From: Parabacteroides chinchillae
Lineage (GTDB): Bacteria > Bacteroidota > Bacteroidia > Bacteroidales > Tannerellaceae
NCBI RefSeq assembly: GCF_900108035.1
Contig: NZ_FNVS01000002.1
Location: 219,857 to 283,856 of the forward strand
Direction of reading: 5' to 3'
Length of the DNA: 64,000 nt
Below are positions 27,140-36,395 of the stretch, piece after piece (the first letter of the stretch is position 1; every line of letters starts with the position of its first letter). The position numbers and the translations under genes are program-made. The notes below the pieces were generated by a model. That model had not been told where the DNA came from. It did no database searches and saw nothing but the letters and a program-made list of their open reading frames with translations.

Positions 27140-27661
27140 CTTTATGTTTTCAGGAGGTGGCAAAGGCACACCTTCATTAATATATTCATCATATACAACC
27201 TTCGGATGATCTTGCGGTGAGGCCAGAATATTTTCCCCTTCAAAATTATCACGGCGAAAATTCTTCAACTTTAAGTTTTCCGCACTATAGTTTCTCAACG
27301 TTTCTTTTTTATCACCAAACAAAGAGCTATTCAGCACTTCCGAATTGAGTATATTCTCTTTTGGCGTTAACGATGGAAGGAGATTTTGCTCCAATAAGCC
27401 TCTGTAAGCTCCGATATACTCACACCAAACAGTTTTTCCACGTAAATAAATGCGATAGGTATAATTAGACCAGGCAGTAGTAACATGGACCTCTTCTTCC
27501 CAAATGTCGATTGAAGCCTCCGAGTCGAAATACGGATCCTTTATAATAACCCGTTTCAAGCCATGTTTTTCTTCCTTTACAAGGGTAAGCCATTTGTCTG
27601 AATGTAATACTTCGTCAATTATTTCGGGAAGCGTCTCTCTTATCTCAAACTGAATTCTCAT
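27122..27661 (-). CDS. Conserved-looking hypothetical protein
   Basis: I do not recognise the family. Started at ATG 27661 (MRIQFEIRETLPEIIDEVL) it has 179 residues; an ATG two codons upstream is also possible. It has no signal peptide and no membrane helix. The first ~110 residues look like a folded alpha/beta domain (IIDEVLHSDKWLTLVKEEK, EASIDIWEEEVHVTTAWSNYTYRIYLRGKTVWCEY); the last ~70 are charged and Pro-rich (GVPLPPPENIKKKPGN), likely flexible. A minus-strand -7 box at 27737-27744 and a stop codon embedded in a terminator support a single-gene transcript. Confidence 0.7.
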   Translation of the reverse strand: MRIQFEIRETLPEIIDEVLHSDKWLTLVKEEKHGLKRVIIKDPYFDSEASIDIWEEEVHVTTAWSNYTYRIYLRGKTVWCEYIGAYRGLLEQNLLPSLTPKENILNSEVLNSSLFGDKKETLRNYSAENLKLKNFRRDNFEGENILASPQDHPKVVYDEYINEGVPLPPPENIKKKPGN

Positions 27662-27736
27662 ACACATATGCCTGCCAGTCAGGACTTATTAAGGTCGCCA
27701 GGTTCTAAGTTAAACAATCCCTTTTTCTATATGTAA

Positions 27737-27744
27737 CAAATATA
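27737..27744 (-). promoter_or_regulatory. -7 element of the hypothetical gene at 27122-27661
   Basis: TATATTTG on the minus strand, 75 bases before the start codon. Confidence 0.4.
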
Positions 27745-27790
27745 GGGAAATTTGTTCGATGCTATGTCATATATTTACCTAATTCTTATG

Positions 27791-27798
27791 TACCTTTG
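27791..27798 (+). promoter_or_regulatory. -7 element of serB
   Basis: TACCTTTG lies 18 bases before the serB ATG, so the mRNA should have a leader of only about 10 bases. Confidence 0.55.
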
Positions 27799-27815
27799 CG
27801 CTATAATATCTTAAT

Positions 27816-29042
27816 ATGGTACAAAAAGACGAAATAATTCTGATTAATATAAACGGAACAGACCGACCTGGCGTAACTGCCGCCCTTACTGAAATATTAG
27901 CCAAGAACAATGCTGTTATCTTAGACATCGGCCAGGCCGACATCCATAGTCATTTATCACTAGGCATTTTGTTTCAAAGTACCGAAGGCAATTCCGGAGA
28001 AATACTAAAGGAACTTTTATTTAAAAGTTATGAATTAGACGTGAATATCCGGTTTAAGCCAATTACGGAAGACGAATACAACCAATGGGTCGGCATGCAA
28101 GGCAAGAACCGTTATATTATTACTATTTTAGGTCGTAAATTAACGGCTAAACAAATAGCAGGCGTTTCGCGCATTGTTGCCGAACAGGATATGAATATAG
28201 ATGATATCAAGCGACTTACCGGACGTATTCCGCTGGATGAAAATGCACGTACACCCAAAGCCAGTGCAGAATTCTCTGTTCGCGGTACGCCCAAAAACAA
28301 AGAACAAATGAAAGCTGATTTCATGAAGCTATCATCTGAACAGGAAGTAGATATCTCATTCCAGGAAGAAAGTATGTTCCGCCGTATGCGCCGCTTGATT
28401 TGTTTTGATATGGATTCTACATTAATTGAAACAGAGGTCATAGACGAACTGGCAATACGTGCCGGTGTTGGAGATCAGGTTAAAGCCATCACAGAAGCAG
28501 CCATGCGTGGTGAAATTGATTTCTGTGAAAGTTTCCGCCAACGTTGTGCTTTACTGAAAGGATTGGATGTTTCAGTCATGCAAGAAATAGCAGAAAACCT
28601 GCCTATAACAGAAGGCGTAGATCGTTTGATGCATATTTTAAAGAAAGTCGGATTTAAAATAGCAATTCTTTCCGGAGGATTTACATATTTTGGTAACTAC
28701 CTGAAACAGAAATACAACATAGATTATGTATACGCCAATGAACTGGAAGTTGCAGACGGCAAACTAACAGGTAACTATTTAGGCGATATAGTAGATGGTA
28801 AACGCAAAGCAGAATTACTCCGTTTGATTGCGCAAGTGGAGAACGTAGATATACGCCAGACTGTGGCCGTAGGCGACGGAGCAAATGATCTTCCTATGAT
28901 TAGTATTGCAGGATTAGGTATTGCCTTCCATGCAAAGCCTAAAGTAAAAGCAACGGCAAAGCAATCTATTTCCACAATAGGGCTGGATGGTATATTATAT
29001 TTCCTGGGATATAAAGATTCATACTTAGATGAGCAGATATAA
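27816..29042 (+). CDS. serB: Phosphoserine phosphatase with ACT domains
   Basis: Last step of serine synthesis: phosphoserine to serine. The 408 residues have two N-terminal ACT-like regulatory domains (residues ~1-180; IILININGTDRPGVTAALTEIL and YIITILGRKLTAKQIAGVSRIV), which usually bind amino acids, then a HAD phosphatase domain with CFDMDSTLIETEVIDELA (nucleophile Asp), ILSGGFTYFG and AVGDGANDLPMI. It leads a short set with the Dabb and C-GCAxxG-C-C genes, 18 and 26 bases apart. Confidence 0.95.
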   Translation: MVQKDEIILININGTDRPGVTAALTEILAKNNAVILDIGQADIHSHLSLGILFQSTEGNSGEILKELLFKSYELDVNIRFKPITEDEYNQWVGMQGKNRYIITILGRKLTAKQIAGVSRIVAEQDMNIDDIKRLTGRIPLDENARTPKASAEFSVRGTPKNKEQMKADFMKLSSEQEVDISFQEESMFRRMRRLICFDMDSTLIETEVIDELAIRAGVGDQVKAITEAAMRGEIDFCESFRQRCALLKGLDVSVMQEIAENLPITEGVDRLMHILKKVGFKIAILSGGFTYFGNYLKQKYNIDYVYANELEVADGKLTGNYLGDIVDGKRKAELLRLIAQVENVDIRQTVAVGDGANDLPMISIAGLGIAFHAKPKVKATAKQSISTIGLDGILYFLGYKDSYLDEQI

Positions 29043-29060
29043 CTATTAAAATATAAAGAT

Positions 29061-29363
29061 ATGGTCAGACACATTGTTATGTTCAAGTTAAAAGAGTTTG
29101 CAACTCCGGCTGACAAACAAGCAAAAATGCAAGAAATCAAAGAAAAACTAGAAGCTTTGATTAACAAGATAGATGTTTTACGTATGATTCGCGTAGATTT
29201 CAATATCAACCCGGCAGAAACATGGGACCTAATTCTTACTACCGAACTTGATACCCTGGAAGACGTAAGCACATATGCCAACCATCCGGAACATGTTGCT
29301 GTATCTAAAGGAATTATAGGTCCGGTTAAAGAAGACAGAGCTTGCGTTGATTATAAATTCTGA
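29061..29363 (+). CDS. Dabb (stress-responsive alpha-beta barrel) family protein
   Basis: A 100-residue protein starting MVRHIVMFKLKEFA, the usual opening of Dabb ferredoxin-like domains, which form dimeric alpha-beta barrels. Further family-like segments are IRVDFNINPAETWDLILTTELDTLEDVSTYANHPEHVAV. Members occur in stress responses and as small-molecule binders; the role here is unknown. It is probably co-transcribed with serB. Confidence 0.88.
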   Translation: MVRHIVMFKLKEFATPADKQAKMQEIKEKLEALINKIDVLRMIRVDFNINPAETWDLILTTELDTLEDVSTYANHPEHVAVSKGIIGPVKEDRACVDYKF

Positions 29364-29389
29364 TAATCAACTTTTAATTTTGTATTATT

Positions 29390-29863
29390 ATGAAAGACTT
29401 TGACATTGAAGAACGTGTAAAGCAAGCTGTAGAAAATTTTAATTCTGGTTATAACTGTTCGCAATCGGTTTTTCTGGCTTATGCAGATGTTTTTGAATTA
29501 ACTTTAGATATGGCTAAAATGATGTCCGGTTCTTTTGGAGGCGGCATGGGACGTATGCGCGAAGTTTGTGGAACAGTAAGCGCAATGTCTATGTTAGCTG
29601 GATTCAAATATCCGGTATTAGATACTTCTGACCAGGCTGCACGTACAAAAAACTATGCAATGGTACAGAAAATGGCCGAATTGTTTAAAGAAAAACATCA
29701 AACAATTATTTGTCGCCAATTGCTTCCGGCAGCAGCAGCCGAATCAAACAGCCCTACTCCTTCTTTACGTACATCCGAATATTACAGCAAACGTCCGTGT
29801 GGCAAATTTGTTGAAGATGCAGCGCGGATAGCCGGAAGGATGCTTAAAGGAGAGCTGGAATAG
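29390..29863 (+). CDS. C-GCAxxG-C-C family protein
   Basis: Predicted redox-active cytosolic protein of 157 residues. Family cysteines are visible: GYNCSQSVFLAY, then GGGMGRMREVCGTVSAMSML, a CRQLL cysteine and a final RPCGKFVEDAARI. The Gly-rich SGSFGGGMG segment and the conserved cysteines suggest binding of a metal or electron-transfer group, but no function is established for most members. Three codons separate its stop from that of the convergent mgtC-like gene, without a terminator between. Confidence 0.88.
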   Translation: MKDFDIEERVKQAVENFNSGYNCSQSVFLAYADVFELTLDMAKMMSGSFGGGMGRMREVCGTVSAMSMLAGFKYPVLDTSDQAARTKNYAMVQKMAELFKEKHQTIICRQLLPAAAAESNSPTPSLRTSEYYSKRPCGKFVEDAARIAGRMLKGELE

Positions 29864-29868
29864 ACATT

Positions 29869-30573
29869 TTATGCCAATAATCTGATTTGGGATATATATC
29901 CAAGTTTTCGTATTTCAGCAAATAAAATGCTATACGAAGACTTGGATTTTACATTTACTTTATAAGTAATTATGGAAGTATTCTTATCATAATTATGTTC
30001 GTAAGACAAACTCACAATAAAGATGTTATTGTTTTCAAGGATCTCCCGTATGCCTTTTAAGTCTGGAGTTGAAGTAGAGCAATTAATAGTCAGCACTTTA
30101 TTTACGCCATCCAGATACATTTTTCTTTCTAAACGTTCCAAGGAAACCAAAACAAATAGCGTAAAAGCCGTTGCGATTCCTGCTGCCAGAAACATACCGG
30201 CTCCAACAGCCAATCCAATAACAGCCATCACCCAAATACAAGCAGCAGTTGTTAAACCATGAACACTGCCATGGCTTTGTATAATAGCGCCGGCCCCAAG
30301 GAAACCAATGCCAGTCAATACTTGTGCAGCAATTCGTCCCGGATCGCCATTCAGAAAGTTAGGATAACATTGTGGAATCCAAATAGAAATCAACATTGCT
30401 GCTGCCGAACCCATACAAATCAGCGTAAAGGTACGCATACCTGCATCCCGTCTTCTGAATTGTCGCTCTACACCAATGATAGCGCCCAGAAAAAAGCTGA
30501 TTGCCAATCGTACGGTTGCCGTATAAGGCGTCACAACCGTGCTATTAAGTATTTCCTGCAAATGATCAAGCAT
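29869..30573 (-). CDS. MgtC/SapB family membrane protein
   Basis: The 234 residues have an N-terminal MgtC domain of four or five membrane helices with the family marks RLAISFFLGAIIGVERQFRRRDAGMRTFTLICMGSAAAML in sequence and GIGFLGAGAIIQ, then a cytosolic ~80-residue C-terminal domain of ACT-like appearance. MgtC proteins affect Mg2+ homeostasis, ATP synthase or survival in hosts in Salmonella and Mycobacterium; here the role is unknown. A -7 box is seen at 30594-30601 on the minus strand. Confidence 0.9.
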   Translation of the reverse strand: MLDHLQEILNSTVVTPYTATVRLAISFFLGAIIGVERQFRRRDAGMRTFTLICMGSAAAMLISIWIPQCYPNFLNGDPGRIAAQVLTGIGFLGAGAIIQSHGSVHGLTTAACIWVMAVIGLAVGAGMFLAAGIATAFTLFVLVSLERLERKMYLDGVNKVLTINCSTSTPDLKGIREILENNNIFIVSLSYEHNYDKNTSIITYKVNVKSKSSYSILFAEIRKLGYISQIRLLA

Positions 30574-30593
30574 AATTGTTTCTTTTATTAACG

Positions 30594-30601
30594 CAAATAT
30601 A
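30594..30601 (-). promoter_or_regulatory. -7 element of the mgtC-like gene
   Basis: TATATTTG on the minus strand, 20 bases before the ATG. Confidence 0.5.
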
Positions 30602-30658
30602 TAGAAATAATCTATCGTGTATACAGATTTCTAACAACATAAAATGGATGAAAGTTCG

Positions 30659-30666
30659 TATCTTTG
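30659..30666 (+). promoter_or_regulatory. -7 element of the exonuclease III gene
   Basis: TATCTTTG, 33 bases before the ATG at 30699. Confidence 0.5.
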
Positions 30667-30698
30667 GATCAAGATATTTATTTATAAGATAAAAAGAT

Positions 30699-31463
30699 AT
30701 GAAAATCATAACCTATAATGTAAACGGATTAAGAGCAGCAGTTGGAAAAGGTCTGCCCGAATGGCTTGCCAAAGAGGCTCCTGATGTTTTATGCCTACAA
30801 GAAACAAAACTCCAGCCAGAACAATTTCCGGCAGAAGTCTTTGAAAGCCTGGGATATAAGTCTTTTCTTTATAGTGCTAAAAAAAAGGGATATAGCGGAG
30901 TTGCCTTATTGACAAAAACGAATCCCGATCATGTAGAATATGGTATTGGTCTAGAAAAATATGACAATGAAGGAAGATTTATTCGTGCTGATTTCGGCAA
31001 TCTTTCTATTGTAAGCGTATATCATCCGTCCGGTACCAGCGGCGATGAAAGACAAGGTTTTAAAATGATATGGCTGGAAGATTTCCAGAATTATGTAGTT
31101 GAATTGAGAAAATCGCGCCCTAATCTGATTTTATGCGGAGACTATAATATATGCCATGAACCTATCGACATCCACGATCCGGTCAGGAATGCCAGAAACA
31201 GTGGATTTCTTCCAGAAGAAAGAGAATGGATGACGCGCTTCCTATCAGTTGGTTTTACCGATACATTCAGGTTTCTGCATCCTGATAAGCAAGAATATAC
31301 GTGGTGGAGTTACCGGTTTAATTCGCGGTCTAAAAATAAAGGTTGGCGTATAGATTACTGTATGGTTACAGATTCCGTTAAGCCTTTACTTAAAGATGCT
31401 TACATATTAAATGATGCCGTACATTCAGATCACTGTCCGGCCGTTTTGGAGATTACGGAATAA
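30699..31463 (+). CDS. xth: Exodeoxyribonuclease III / AP endonuclease
   Basis: Base-excision repair enzyme that cuts DNA at abasic sites and removes 3' blocks. The 254 residues carry the exonuclease III marks: KIITYNVNGLRAAVGKGL, LCLQETKLQ (metal-binding Glu), VSVYHPSGTSGDERQGFKMIW, LCGDYNICH (Asp/Asn pair), YTWWSYRFNSRSKNKGWRIDY and a terminal HSDHCPAVLEI (Asp-His). A hairpin terminator follows. Confidence 0.95.
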   Translation: MKIITYNVNGLRAAVGKGLPEWLAKEAPDVLCLQETKLQPEQFPAEVFESLGYKSFLYSAKKKGYSGVALLTKTNPDHVEYGIGLEKYDNEGRFIRADFGNLSIVSVYHPSGTSGDERQGFKMIWLEDFQNYVVELRKSRPNLILCGDYNICHEPIDIHDPVRNARNSGFLPEEREWMTRFLSVGFTDTFRFLHPDKQEYTWWSYRFNSRSKNKGWRIDYCMVTDSVKPLLKDAYILNDAVHSDHCPAVLEITE

Positions 31464-31485
31464 GAAAAAAGCTAAAAGGAGAAAA

Positions 31486-31552
31486 GATCCCATTCGGATA
31501 AAATTCATATTTCTTTCGAGAGAAATCCAAATTCCTTCCGAATGGGATTTAT
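31486..31552. terminator. Hairpin between xth and pyrD
   Basis: ATCCCATTCGGA (31487-31498) pairs perfectly with TCCGAATGGGAT (31537-31548); the loop holds a second small stem (TTCT/AGAA). A T-rich tract follows on the plus strand. It serves the convergent xth and pyrD transcripts. Confidence 0.75.
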
Positions 31553-31553
31553 T

Positions 31554-32465
31554 TTAAGCATCTAATGCACCTATCAATTCGCTGGCAGATTTAAAACCGT
31601 GGCGATTACAATATTCATTCAATCCATCAATTACTTTAACAGAAACTGTAGGATCTATAAAATTATAAGTACCGATCTGTATGGCAGTTGATCCTGCCAA
31701 CATAAACTCTACAGCATCTTTCCAATTTGAAATGCCGCCTAATCCGATAATAGGAATCTTTACAGCCTTATAAGTCTGCCAAACCATACGTAAAGCTACA
31801 GGTTTCACACACGGGCCAGATAAACCTCCCGTAACTGTAGACAATACCGGTTTACGCTTTTCCGCATCAATAGCCATTCCCAGCATCGTATTTATAAGAG
31901 ATACAGAATCTGCACCTTCAGCTTCTACAGCTCTGGCAATTTCCGTAATATCCGTCACATTAGGAGATAATTTAACTATCAGTGTTTTAGGATAAACCTT
32001 ACGGACTGCGCGAACTACTTCTGCAGCTCCACCACAAGTGACCCCGAAAGCCATACCGCCTTGTTTCACATTAGGGCAGCTAATATTTAACTCTATTGCC
32101 GGAATTTTATCTAATTCTGCTATTTTTTCGGCACATTGCACGTAAGTTTCAACGGACGATCCGCTTACATTTACAATCATGTGCGTATCAATATCCTTAA
32201 TTTCAGGATAAATATGTTCAGCAAAATAATCAGCACCTTTATTCTGAAGACCTACAGCATTCAACATACCTGCAGGTGTTTCTGCCATACGCGGATAATT
32301 ATTGCCTTCACGAGATTGAATGGTTGTCCCTTTTACAAAAATACCACCTAAACGGGTAATATCTATTAAATCGGCATACTCGATACCATATCCGAAAGTT
32401 CCGGATGCAGTCATAATCGGGTTTTTCAACTCCAGATTACCAATATTTACATTCAATTCAGCCAT
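31554..32465 (-). CDS. pyrD: Dihydroorotate dehydrogenase B, catalytic subunit
   Basis: Oxidises dihydroorotate to orotate in pyrimidine synthesis; FMN enzyme of class 1B, working with the PyrK subunit and NAD+. The 303 residues show [41 protein letters not shown] (catalytic Cys in the class 1 loop), [12 protein letters not shown] and [17 protein letters not shown]. The start overlaps the end of pyrK by 13 bases. Confidence 0.96.
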   Translation of the reverse strand: MAELNVNIGNLELKNPIMTASGTFGYGIEYADLIDITRLGGIFVKGTTIQSREGNNYPRMAETPAGMLNAVGLQNKGADYFAEHIYPEIKDIDTHMIVNVSGSSVETYVQCAEKIAELDKIPAIELNISCPNVKQGGMAFGVTCGGAAEVVRAVRKVYPKTLIVKLSPNVTDITEIARAVEAEGADSVSLINTMLGMAIDAEKRKPVLSTVTGGLSGPCVKPVALRMVWQTYKAVKIPIIGLGGISNWKDAVEFMLAGSTAIQIGTYNFIDPTVSVKVIDGLNEYCNRHGFKSASELIGALDA

Positions 32466-33232
32466 GTCAACTTATTTATATTAAATACAGGCCCTTCAGT
32501 ACACACACACACATGATGGCCTTCGTTATCCTTTTCAACACAACATAAACATGCTCCGATACCGCACGCCATCGTATTCTCCAAAGAAACTTCACATGTA
32601 ATAGACTCAGATGCCGCATATTTAGCTACAGCAACCATCATTGGCTTAGGTCCACATGTGTAAATCCTATCAAAATGTTGAGCTTTTAGTATAGAATGAT
32701 TGGTTACATATCCTTTTTCGCCCAAAGAGCCGTCTTCTGTTGTAACATATACGGTACCAAATTGCTCAAATTGTTCCAATTGTAATACATCTTCCTTTGA
32801 GCGAGCACCTAAAAGAAACATAGGTTCCAATCCTGCACTTTTTAGTATAGCGCCAAGATATAGCATTGGGGCCGTTCCGACACCGCCGCCAATCAGTAAA
32901 ACTTTTTCAGTATTACATTCCGGAATGGTAAATCCATTTCCTAAAGGTAAAATAATGTTGATAATATCCCCAGGACGATATTCGGCCATTTTTCGGGTTC
33001 CATCTCCAACTAATTGTATAAGCAACCATAGCTCATTAGTTTCCTTATCTATATAATTGATAGAAATAGGACGACGAAGAAATGTCGTAGGAGAGTTATC
33101 TACACGAACCTCCACAAATTGGCCCGGAATCATTTCTGGTAGAGTCTGATCGGAGGTTAGCTTTAGCAGGCAGTAATTTTTATGAAGGCAACGATTTTCA
33201 GTAACCTTCATATCTAAGATGTACTTCTTCAT
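32453..33232 (-). CDS. pyrK: Dihydroorotate dehydrogenase B, electron-transfer subunit
   Basis: Passes electrons from the FMN subunit to NAD+ through FAD and a [2Fe-2S] cluster. The 259 residues show the FAD-binding [10 protein letters not shown], the nucleotide-binding [25 protein letters not shown], and a Cys cluster in CGIGACLCC followed by [11 protein letters not shown] that binds the [2Fe-2S]. A -7 box sits 23 bases upstream and pyrD overlaps its end. Confidence 0.95.
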   Translation of the reverse strand: MKKYILDMKVTENRCLHKNYCLLKLTSDQTLPEMIPGQFVEVRVDNSPTTFLRRPISINYIDKETNELWLLIQLVGDGTRKMAEYRPGDIINIILPLGNGFTIPECNTEKVLLIGGGVGTAPMLYLGAILKSAGLEPMFLLGARSKEDVLQLEQFEQFGTVYVTTEDGSLGEKGYVTNHSILKAQHFDRIYTCGPKPMMVAVAKYAASESITCEVSLENTMACGIGACLCCVEKDNEGHHVCVCTEGPVFNINKLTWLN

Positions 33233-33254
33233 ATATGATCACTCAATTTGAGTA

Positions 33255-33262
33255 CAAAGATA
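33255..33262 (-). promoter_or_regulatory. -7 element of pyrK-pyrD
   Basis: TATCTTTG on the minus strand, 23 bases before the pyrK ATG. Confidence 0.5.
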
Positions 33263-33293
33263 CATGAATATGGCATATATACCCAATATTGAG

Positions 33294-33743
33294 CTAGTCT
33301 TTCTTATTTTTTTCTGATACAAAAGTATCGAATGTATTATCTGAATAAAAAATCATTATTTTACTTACATTTTTAGAAGGTTTTTCTATTGGTATAACTT
33401 GTTCAACAACAGCTTGTTTACAAGTGTTTACAGGTATCTCAACCCCATTTTCCCTGCGATATTCGGGAACAACTTGTACTACGGGCGGATTTATTGGAGT
33501 ATTAGAGAATAAATTCGGCTCTGTTAATACATGTTCCCTTATCATTTCGCCTTTTCCAAATAACAACCAGTCAGAATCTACATAAGTAAATCTCTCCAAT
33601 ATCTTAATAAGTACGTCTAAACTCGGATTATTTCTACCTGATATAATATGTGACATAGCAGAACGTTGAATCCCGATAGATTCAGCAAATTTAGAAGGGG
33701 TAAGTCCTTCTCGTTCCATTAGTTTTAATATACGATCTCTCAT
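33294..33743 (-). CDS. XRE-family helix-turn-helix regulator
   Basis: DNA-binding protein of 149 residues. The N-terminal ~65 residues are a Cro/CI-type HTH: MRDRILKLMEREGLTPSKFAESIGIQRSAMSHIISGRNNPSLDVLIKIL, followed by WLLFGKGEM, an ending common to Bacteroidetes XRE proteins. The remainder is low in structure cues. No phage or restriction genes adjoin. A minus-strand TATATTTG (33827-33834) lies 84 bases upstream and repeated TGTTTACA motifs lie in the 830-base region before it, which may be its operators. Confidence 0.88.
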   Translation of the reverse strand: MRDRILKLMEREGLTPSKFAESIGIQRSAMSHIISGRNNPSLDVLIKILERFTYVDSDWLLFGKGEMIREHVLTEPNLFSNTPINPPVVQVVPEYRRENGVEIPVNTCKQAVVEQVIPIEKPSKNVSKIMIFYSDNTFDTFVSEKNKKD

Positions 33744-34246
33744 TATCTCTGATAGATATTATTGTTATGAAAACACTGACAATATGACTTGTTTACAATA
33801 ATGATATACACATTTGTAGAACGACACAAATATATATTATTATTTCCATTTATGCAATTTATTTTTATAAATCTAATCAGATACAACAGTAACATAAAAT
33901 ATACAATGATATACACTACGGTTGTAAACATCTAAAAAAGCTCAGTAAAATATCATAAAGTAAAACTTAAGAAATAGTATATAAACGATTGTTTATGTGA
34001 TAATTATAATATATAAATAGGCGTAATTAAGCCTTCTTGTTTACATTTAGATTAGTAATAAAGGCAAAGTTTAAATAAGAAAATCAATAAACTTATATAA
34101 AATACTGGTTTTTGATTATTTATACTTTAATATATCGTAAATAAATAATTGAACTTTTTATACTGTTTACTTTACTAATATATACACTATACATATGTAA
34201 CACAAATGTGTGATTGTATTTATGTAAACGTCACAATCATATGAAT

Positions 34247-34254
34247 TACTTTTG
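34247..34254 (+). promoter_or_regulatory. -7 element of a possible small RNA
   Basis: TACTTTTG on the plus strand with no ORF of useful size after it before the terminator at 34490-34548. Confidence 0.35.
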
Positions 34255-34260
34255 CAACTG

Positions 34261-34548
34261 CATTTACATTTGTATCAAGAGTGATCCTTATCACATTTGT
34301 AACAAAAAGAGAATGCTCCTATTTAAAGTTACTGTCATATTGTCTTATTTACAAAAAAGGGAATAAGACTAACAATGATAAAAAGCCTAAACACCCTATT
34401 ATCGGCAGTATTTCTGTATAATTATGTTGACCGTTGTAAATATTAAATTCTCAAGAAGTAAAAAATGGCGTAAATAACTGAAATATAAAAAGAAAGGGCA
34501 CTTTTTCAGAATAATTATTTCTTTTATTCTGGAAAAAGTGCCCTTTCC
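34261..34548 (+). ncRNA. Possible small RNA ending in a strong terminator
   Basis: A plus-strand TAnnTTTG box (34247-34254) and a strong terminator (34490-34548) bracket ~290 bases with no ORF longer than about 17 codons. A perfect stem-loop GTCTTATT (34342-34349) / AATAAGAC (34362-34369) lies in the middle. The terminator is needed for holA on the minus strand in any case, so the only specific support is the promoter and hairpin. Confidence 0.3.
34490..34548. terminator. Terminator after holA
   Basis: Long stem GAAAGGGCACTTTTTC-AGAATAA (34492-34514) with TTATTCTGGAAAAAGTGCCCTTTC (34524-34547), one bulged base. On the minus strand it follows the holA stop by 30 bases. Confidence 0.85.
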
Positions 34549-34576
34549 TCCTTATTCAAATTGATAAAATATAGGC

Positions 34577-35599
34577 TCAGTGTAATATTTTAAATAAAAG
34601 TTCTTTTAGTAAATCCGAATCAGTAGCAGAACTATTCTCTACACCTTTTGATCTTGCGTCGGTAGTTCGTATATCCCCGATCAAATTAAAAACTTTCATT
34701 GCAGGATAATTTCTTAGACCGGTAATATAATCCTTCACCTGAAAATTACCTCTTAAACCTAATGCAGCCATAAGCCCCGCTTCCGAACGATCTTTTGTAT
34801 AATAACAAATCAAAAGATTAGAAAAATAATTAAACAACACAGGAAGTGTCATTTGTATCGGATTATTTTTTGGATTTTTTTCAAAGTATTGCGCTATACG
34901 ATTTGCTTTAAGTATATCTTTCGAAGCTAAGGCTTTTATTAATTCAAAATTATTATATTCTTTACTTATCCCGATGTTCTGTTCGATCATTTCCGGAGTG
35001 ATGCGTTTTAAGCCCTTTTCAGGCAATAAAATTGCCAGCTTGTCCAATTCCTTATTCAGGCGGCTCAAATCGTTTCCAAGGAAGTCTGAGAGCATCTGAG
35101 AGGCTTTCATGTCGATATCTATAGCCCGCTGTTTCATTAATGAAATGATAAAAGTAGGCATTTTGTAATCCGGTACTTTTTTTGACTCAAATAAAACACC
35201 TGTTTTTTCCGCTGCTGCAGCTAGAGATTTCCTTCTATCCAGATTTTTATATTTATAATTTATAACAAGAACCGTAGATGCTAATGGATTTTTTACATAA
35301 TTAGTCAATAATTCTATATCCCGCACCATTTGTGCTTCGCGCACAACGATGAGCTGATAATTAGACATCATAGGAAATCTACGTGCAGCATTGATTATTG
35401 CCGAAGCATCCGTATCTGCACCATACATAATAATTTGGTTAAAATCACGCTCCGATTCTTCCAAAACACTGTCTATCAACAAATCTGTAATTCTATCCAT
35501 GAAAAAAGGTTCGTCACCCATCAATACATAAACAGGTTGAAACTTTTTTGCAGTTATATTCCTACAGATTTCTTCAAAATTATATTCTTTTTTAGCCAT
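34577..35599 (-). CDS. holA: DNA polymerase III, delta subunit
   Basis: Clamp-loader subunit that opens the sliding clamp during replication. The 340 residues match HolA: an N-terminal domain with PVYVLMGDEPFFMDRITDLLIDSVL, TVLVINYKYKNLDRRKSL, and LSRLNKELDKLAILLP, and a C-terminal helical collar with NPIQMTLPVLFNYFSNLL. It lies 12 bases after the AMP nucleosidase gene on the same strand. Confidence 0.93.
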   Translation of the reverse strand: MAKKEYNFEEICRNITAKKFQPVYVLMGDEPFFMDRITDLLIDSVLEESERDFNQIIMYGADTDASAIINAARRFPMMSNYQLIVVREAQMVRDIELLTNYVKNPLASTVLVINYKYKNLDRRKSLAAAAEKTGVLFESKKVPDYKMPTFIISLMKQRAIDIDMKASQMLSDFLGNDLSRLNKELDKLAILLPEKGLKRITPEMIEQNIGISKEYNNFELIKALASKDILKANRIAQYFEKNPKNNPIQMTLPVLFNYFSNLLICYYTKDRSEAGLMAALGLRGNFQVKDYITGLRNYPAMKVFNLIGDIRTTDARSKGVENSSATDSDLLKELLFKILH

Positions 35600-35611
35600 C
35601 CTTATACCATG

Positions 35612-36388
35612 TTACCAGCTGAAACGAATATGACGAATTGTTTTCTTTCCATTTATTATCTGTAACAAAGCCTCTATTCCCAACAAGACATGTTCACCTA
35701 CAAAGCTTTGTGTCACTTTCCGGTCACTTTCCTCGGTTTTTACCCCTCCTTCATCCATTGGTTTATCAGAAATCATAAGTAAAGCGCCAGTCGGTATTTC
35801 ATTGGCAAAACCGGCGGTAAGTAATGTTGCAGTTTCCATATCAATGCCTGTAGCGTGTGTTGAACGCAGATAATCCTTAAAATCCCTATCGTACTCCCAA
35901 ACCCTACGATTCGTAGTATATACTGTCCCCGTCCAATAATCGCGCCCTTTATCACGGATGGCGGATGAAATAGCACGTAACATGGAAAATGCCGGTAATG
36001 AAGGAACTTCCGGCGGCAAATATTCATTAGAAGTACCTTCACCCCGAATGGCAGCTATAGGAAGAACGTAATCTCCTAAGTTATTTGCTTTTTTCAGGCC
36101 ACCACACTTGCCTAAAAATAATACAGCCTTCGGTTTTATAGCTGATAATAAATCCATTATAGTTGCAGCATTCGCACTCCCCATTCCAAAATTAATGATA
36201 GTAATACCTTCTGCCGAAGCGTTAGGCATTGAACTTTTCAATCCTAAAATCGGGACTTTAAAATGATCAGCAAATATCTCGACATATTTAGTAAAATTCG
36301 TCAGAAGAATATACTTAGTAAAGTCTTCCAGCCTCCGCTCTGTATATCGAGGCAACCAATTTTCTACGATTTCTTGTTTTGTTTTCAT
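35612..36388 (-). CDS. amn: AMP nucleosidase
   Basis: Splits AMP into adenine and ribose 5-phosphate, adjusting the nucleotide pool. The 258 residues resemble the short Bacteroidetes form of the nucleoside-phosphorylase-like fold: ITIINFGMGSANAATIMDLLSAIKPKAVLFLGKCGGL, GIDMETATLLTAG (the base/ribose-binding Met-Glu) and ALLMISDKPMDEGG. It is shorter than the E. coli enzyme, which has an added regulatory domain. Confidence 0.9.
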   Translation of the reverse strand: MKTKQEIVENWLPRYTERRLEDFTKYILLTNFTKYVEIFADHFKVPILGLKSSMPNASAEGITIINFGMGSANAATIMDLLSAIKPKAVLFLGKCGGLKKANNLGDYVLPIAAIRGEGTSNEYLPPEVPSLPAFSMLRAISSAIRDKGRDYWTGTVYTTNRRVWEYDRDFKDYLRSTHATGIDMETATLLTAGFANEIPTGALLMISDKPMDEGGVKTEESDRKVTQSFVGEHVLLGIEALLQIINGKKTIRHIRFSW

Positions 36389-36395
36389 AAATAAC

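Larger units (their letters stand above)
33744..34576. other. AT-rich intergenic region with repeated motifs
   Basis: No convincing protein gene. TTGTTTACA or its complement occurs at 33789-33797, 33923-33930 and 34037-34045, with a related TGTAAACG at 34223-34230. ACATTTGTA-type sites occur at 33808-33818, 34201-34210 (inverted), 34266-34274 and 34293-34301. The XRE gene lies on one side and holA on the other, so these look like regulator-binding sites or remnants of a repeat family. A possible small RNA is listed separately. Confidence 0.5.

Noticed and set aside
33294..33743. Prophage repressor
   Set aside because: XRE-type protein stands alone; no integrase, terminase or structural genes on either side.
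33743..33931. A 62-codon minus-strand open frame upstream of the XRE gene
   Set aside because: AT-rich, dominated by Ile, Tyr and Asn, overlaps the likely promoter and operators of the XRE gene.
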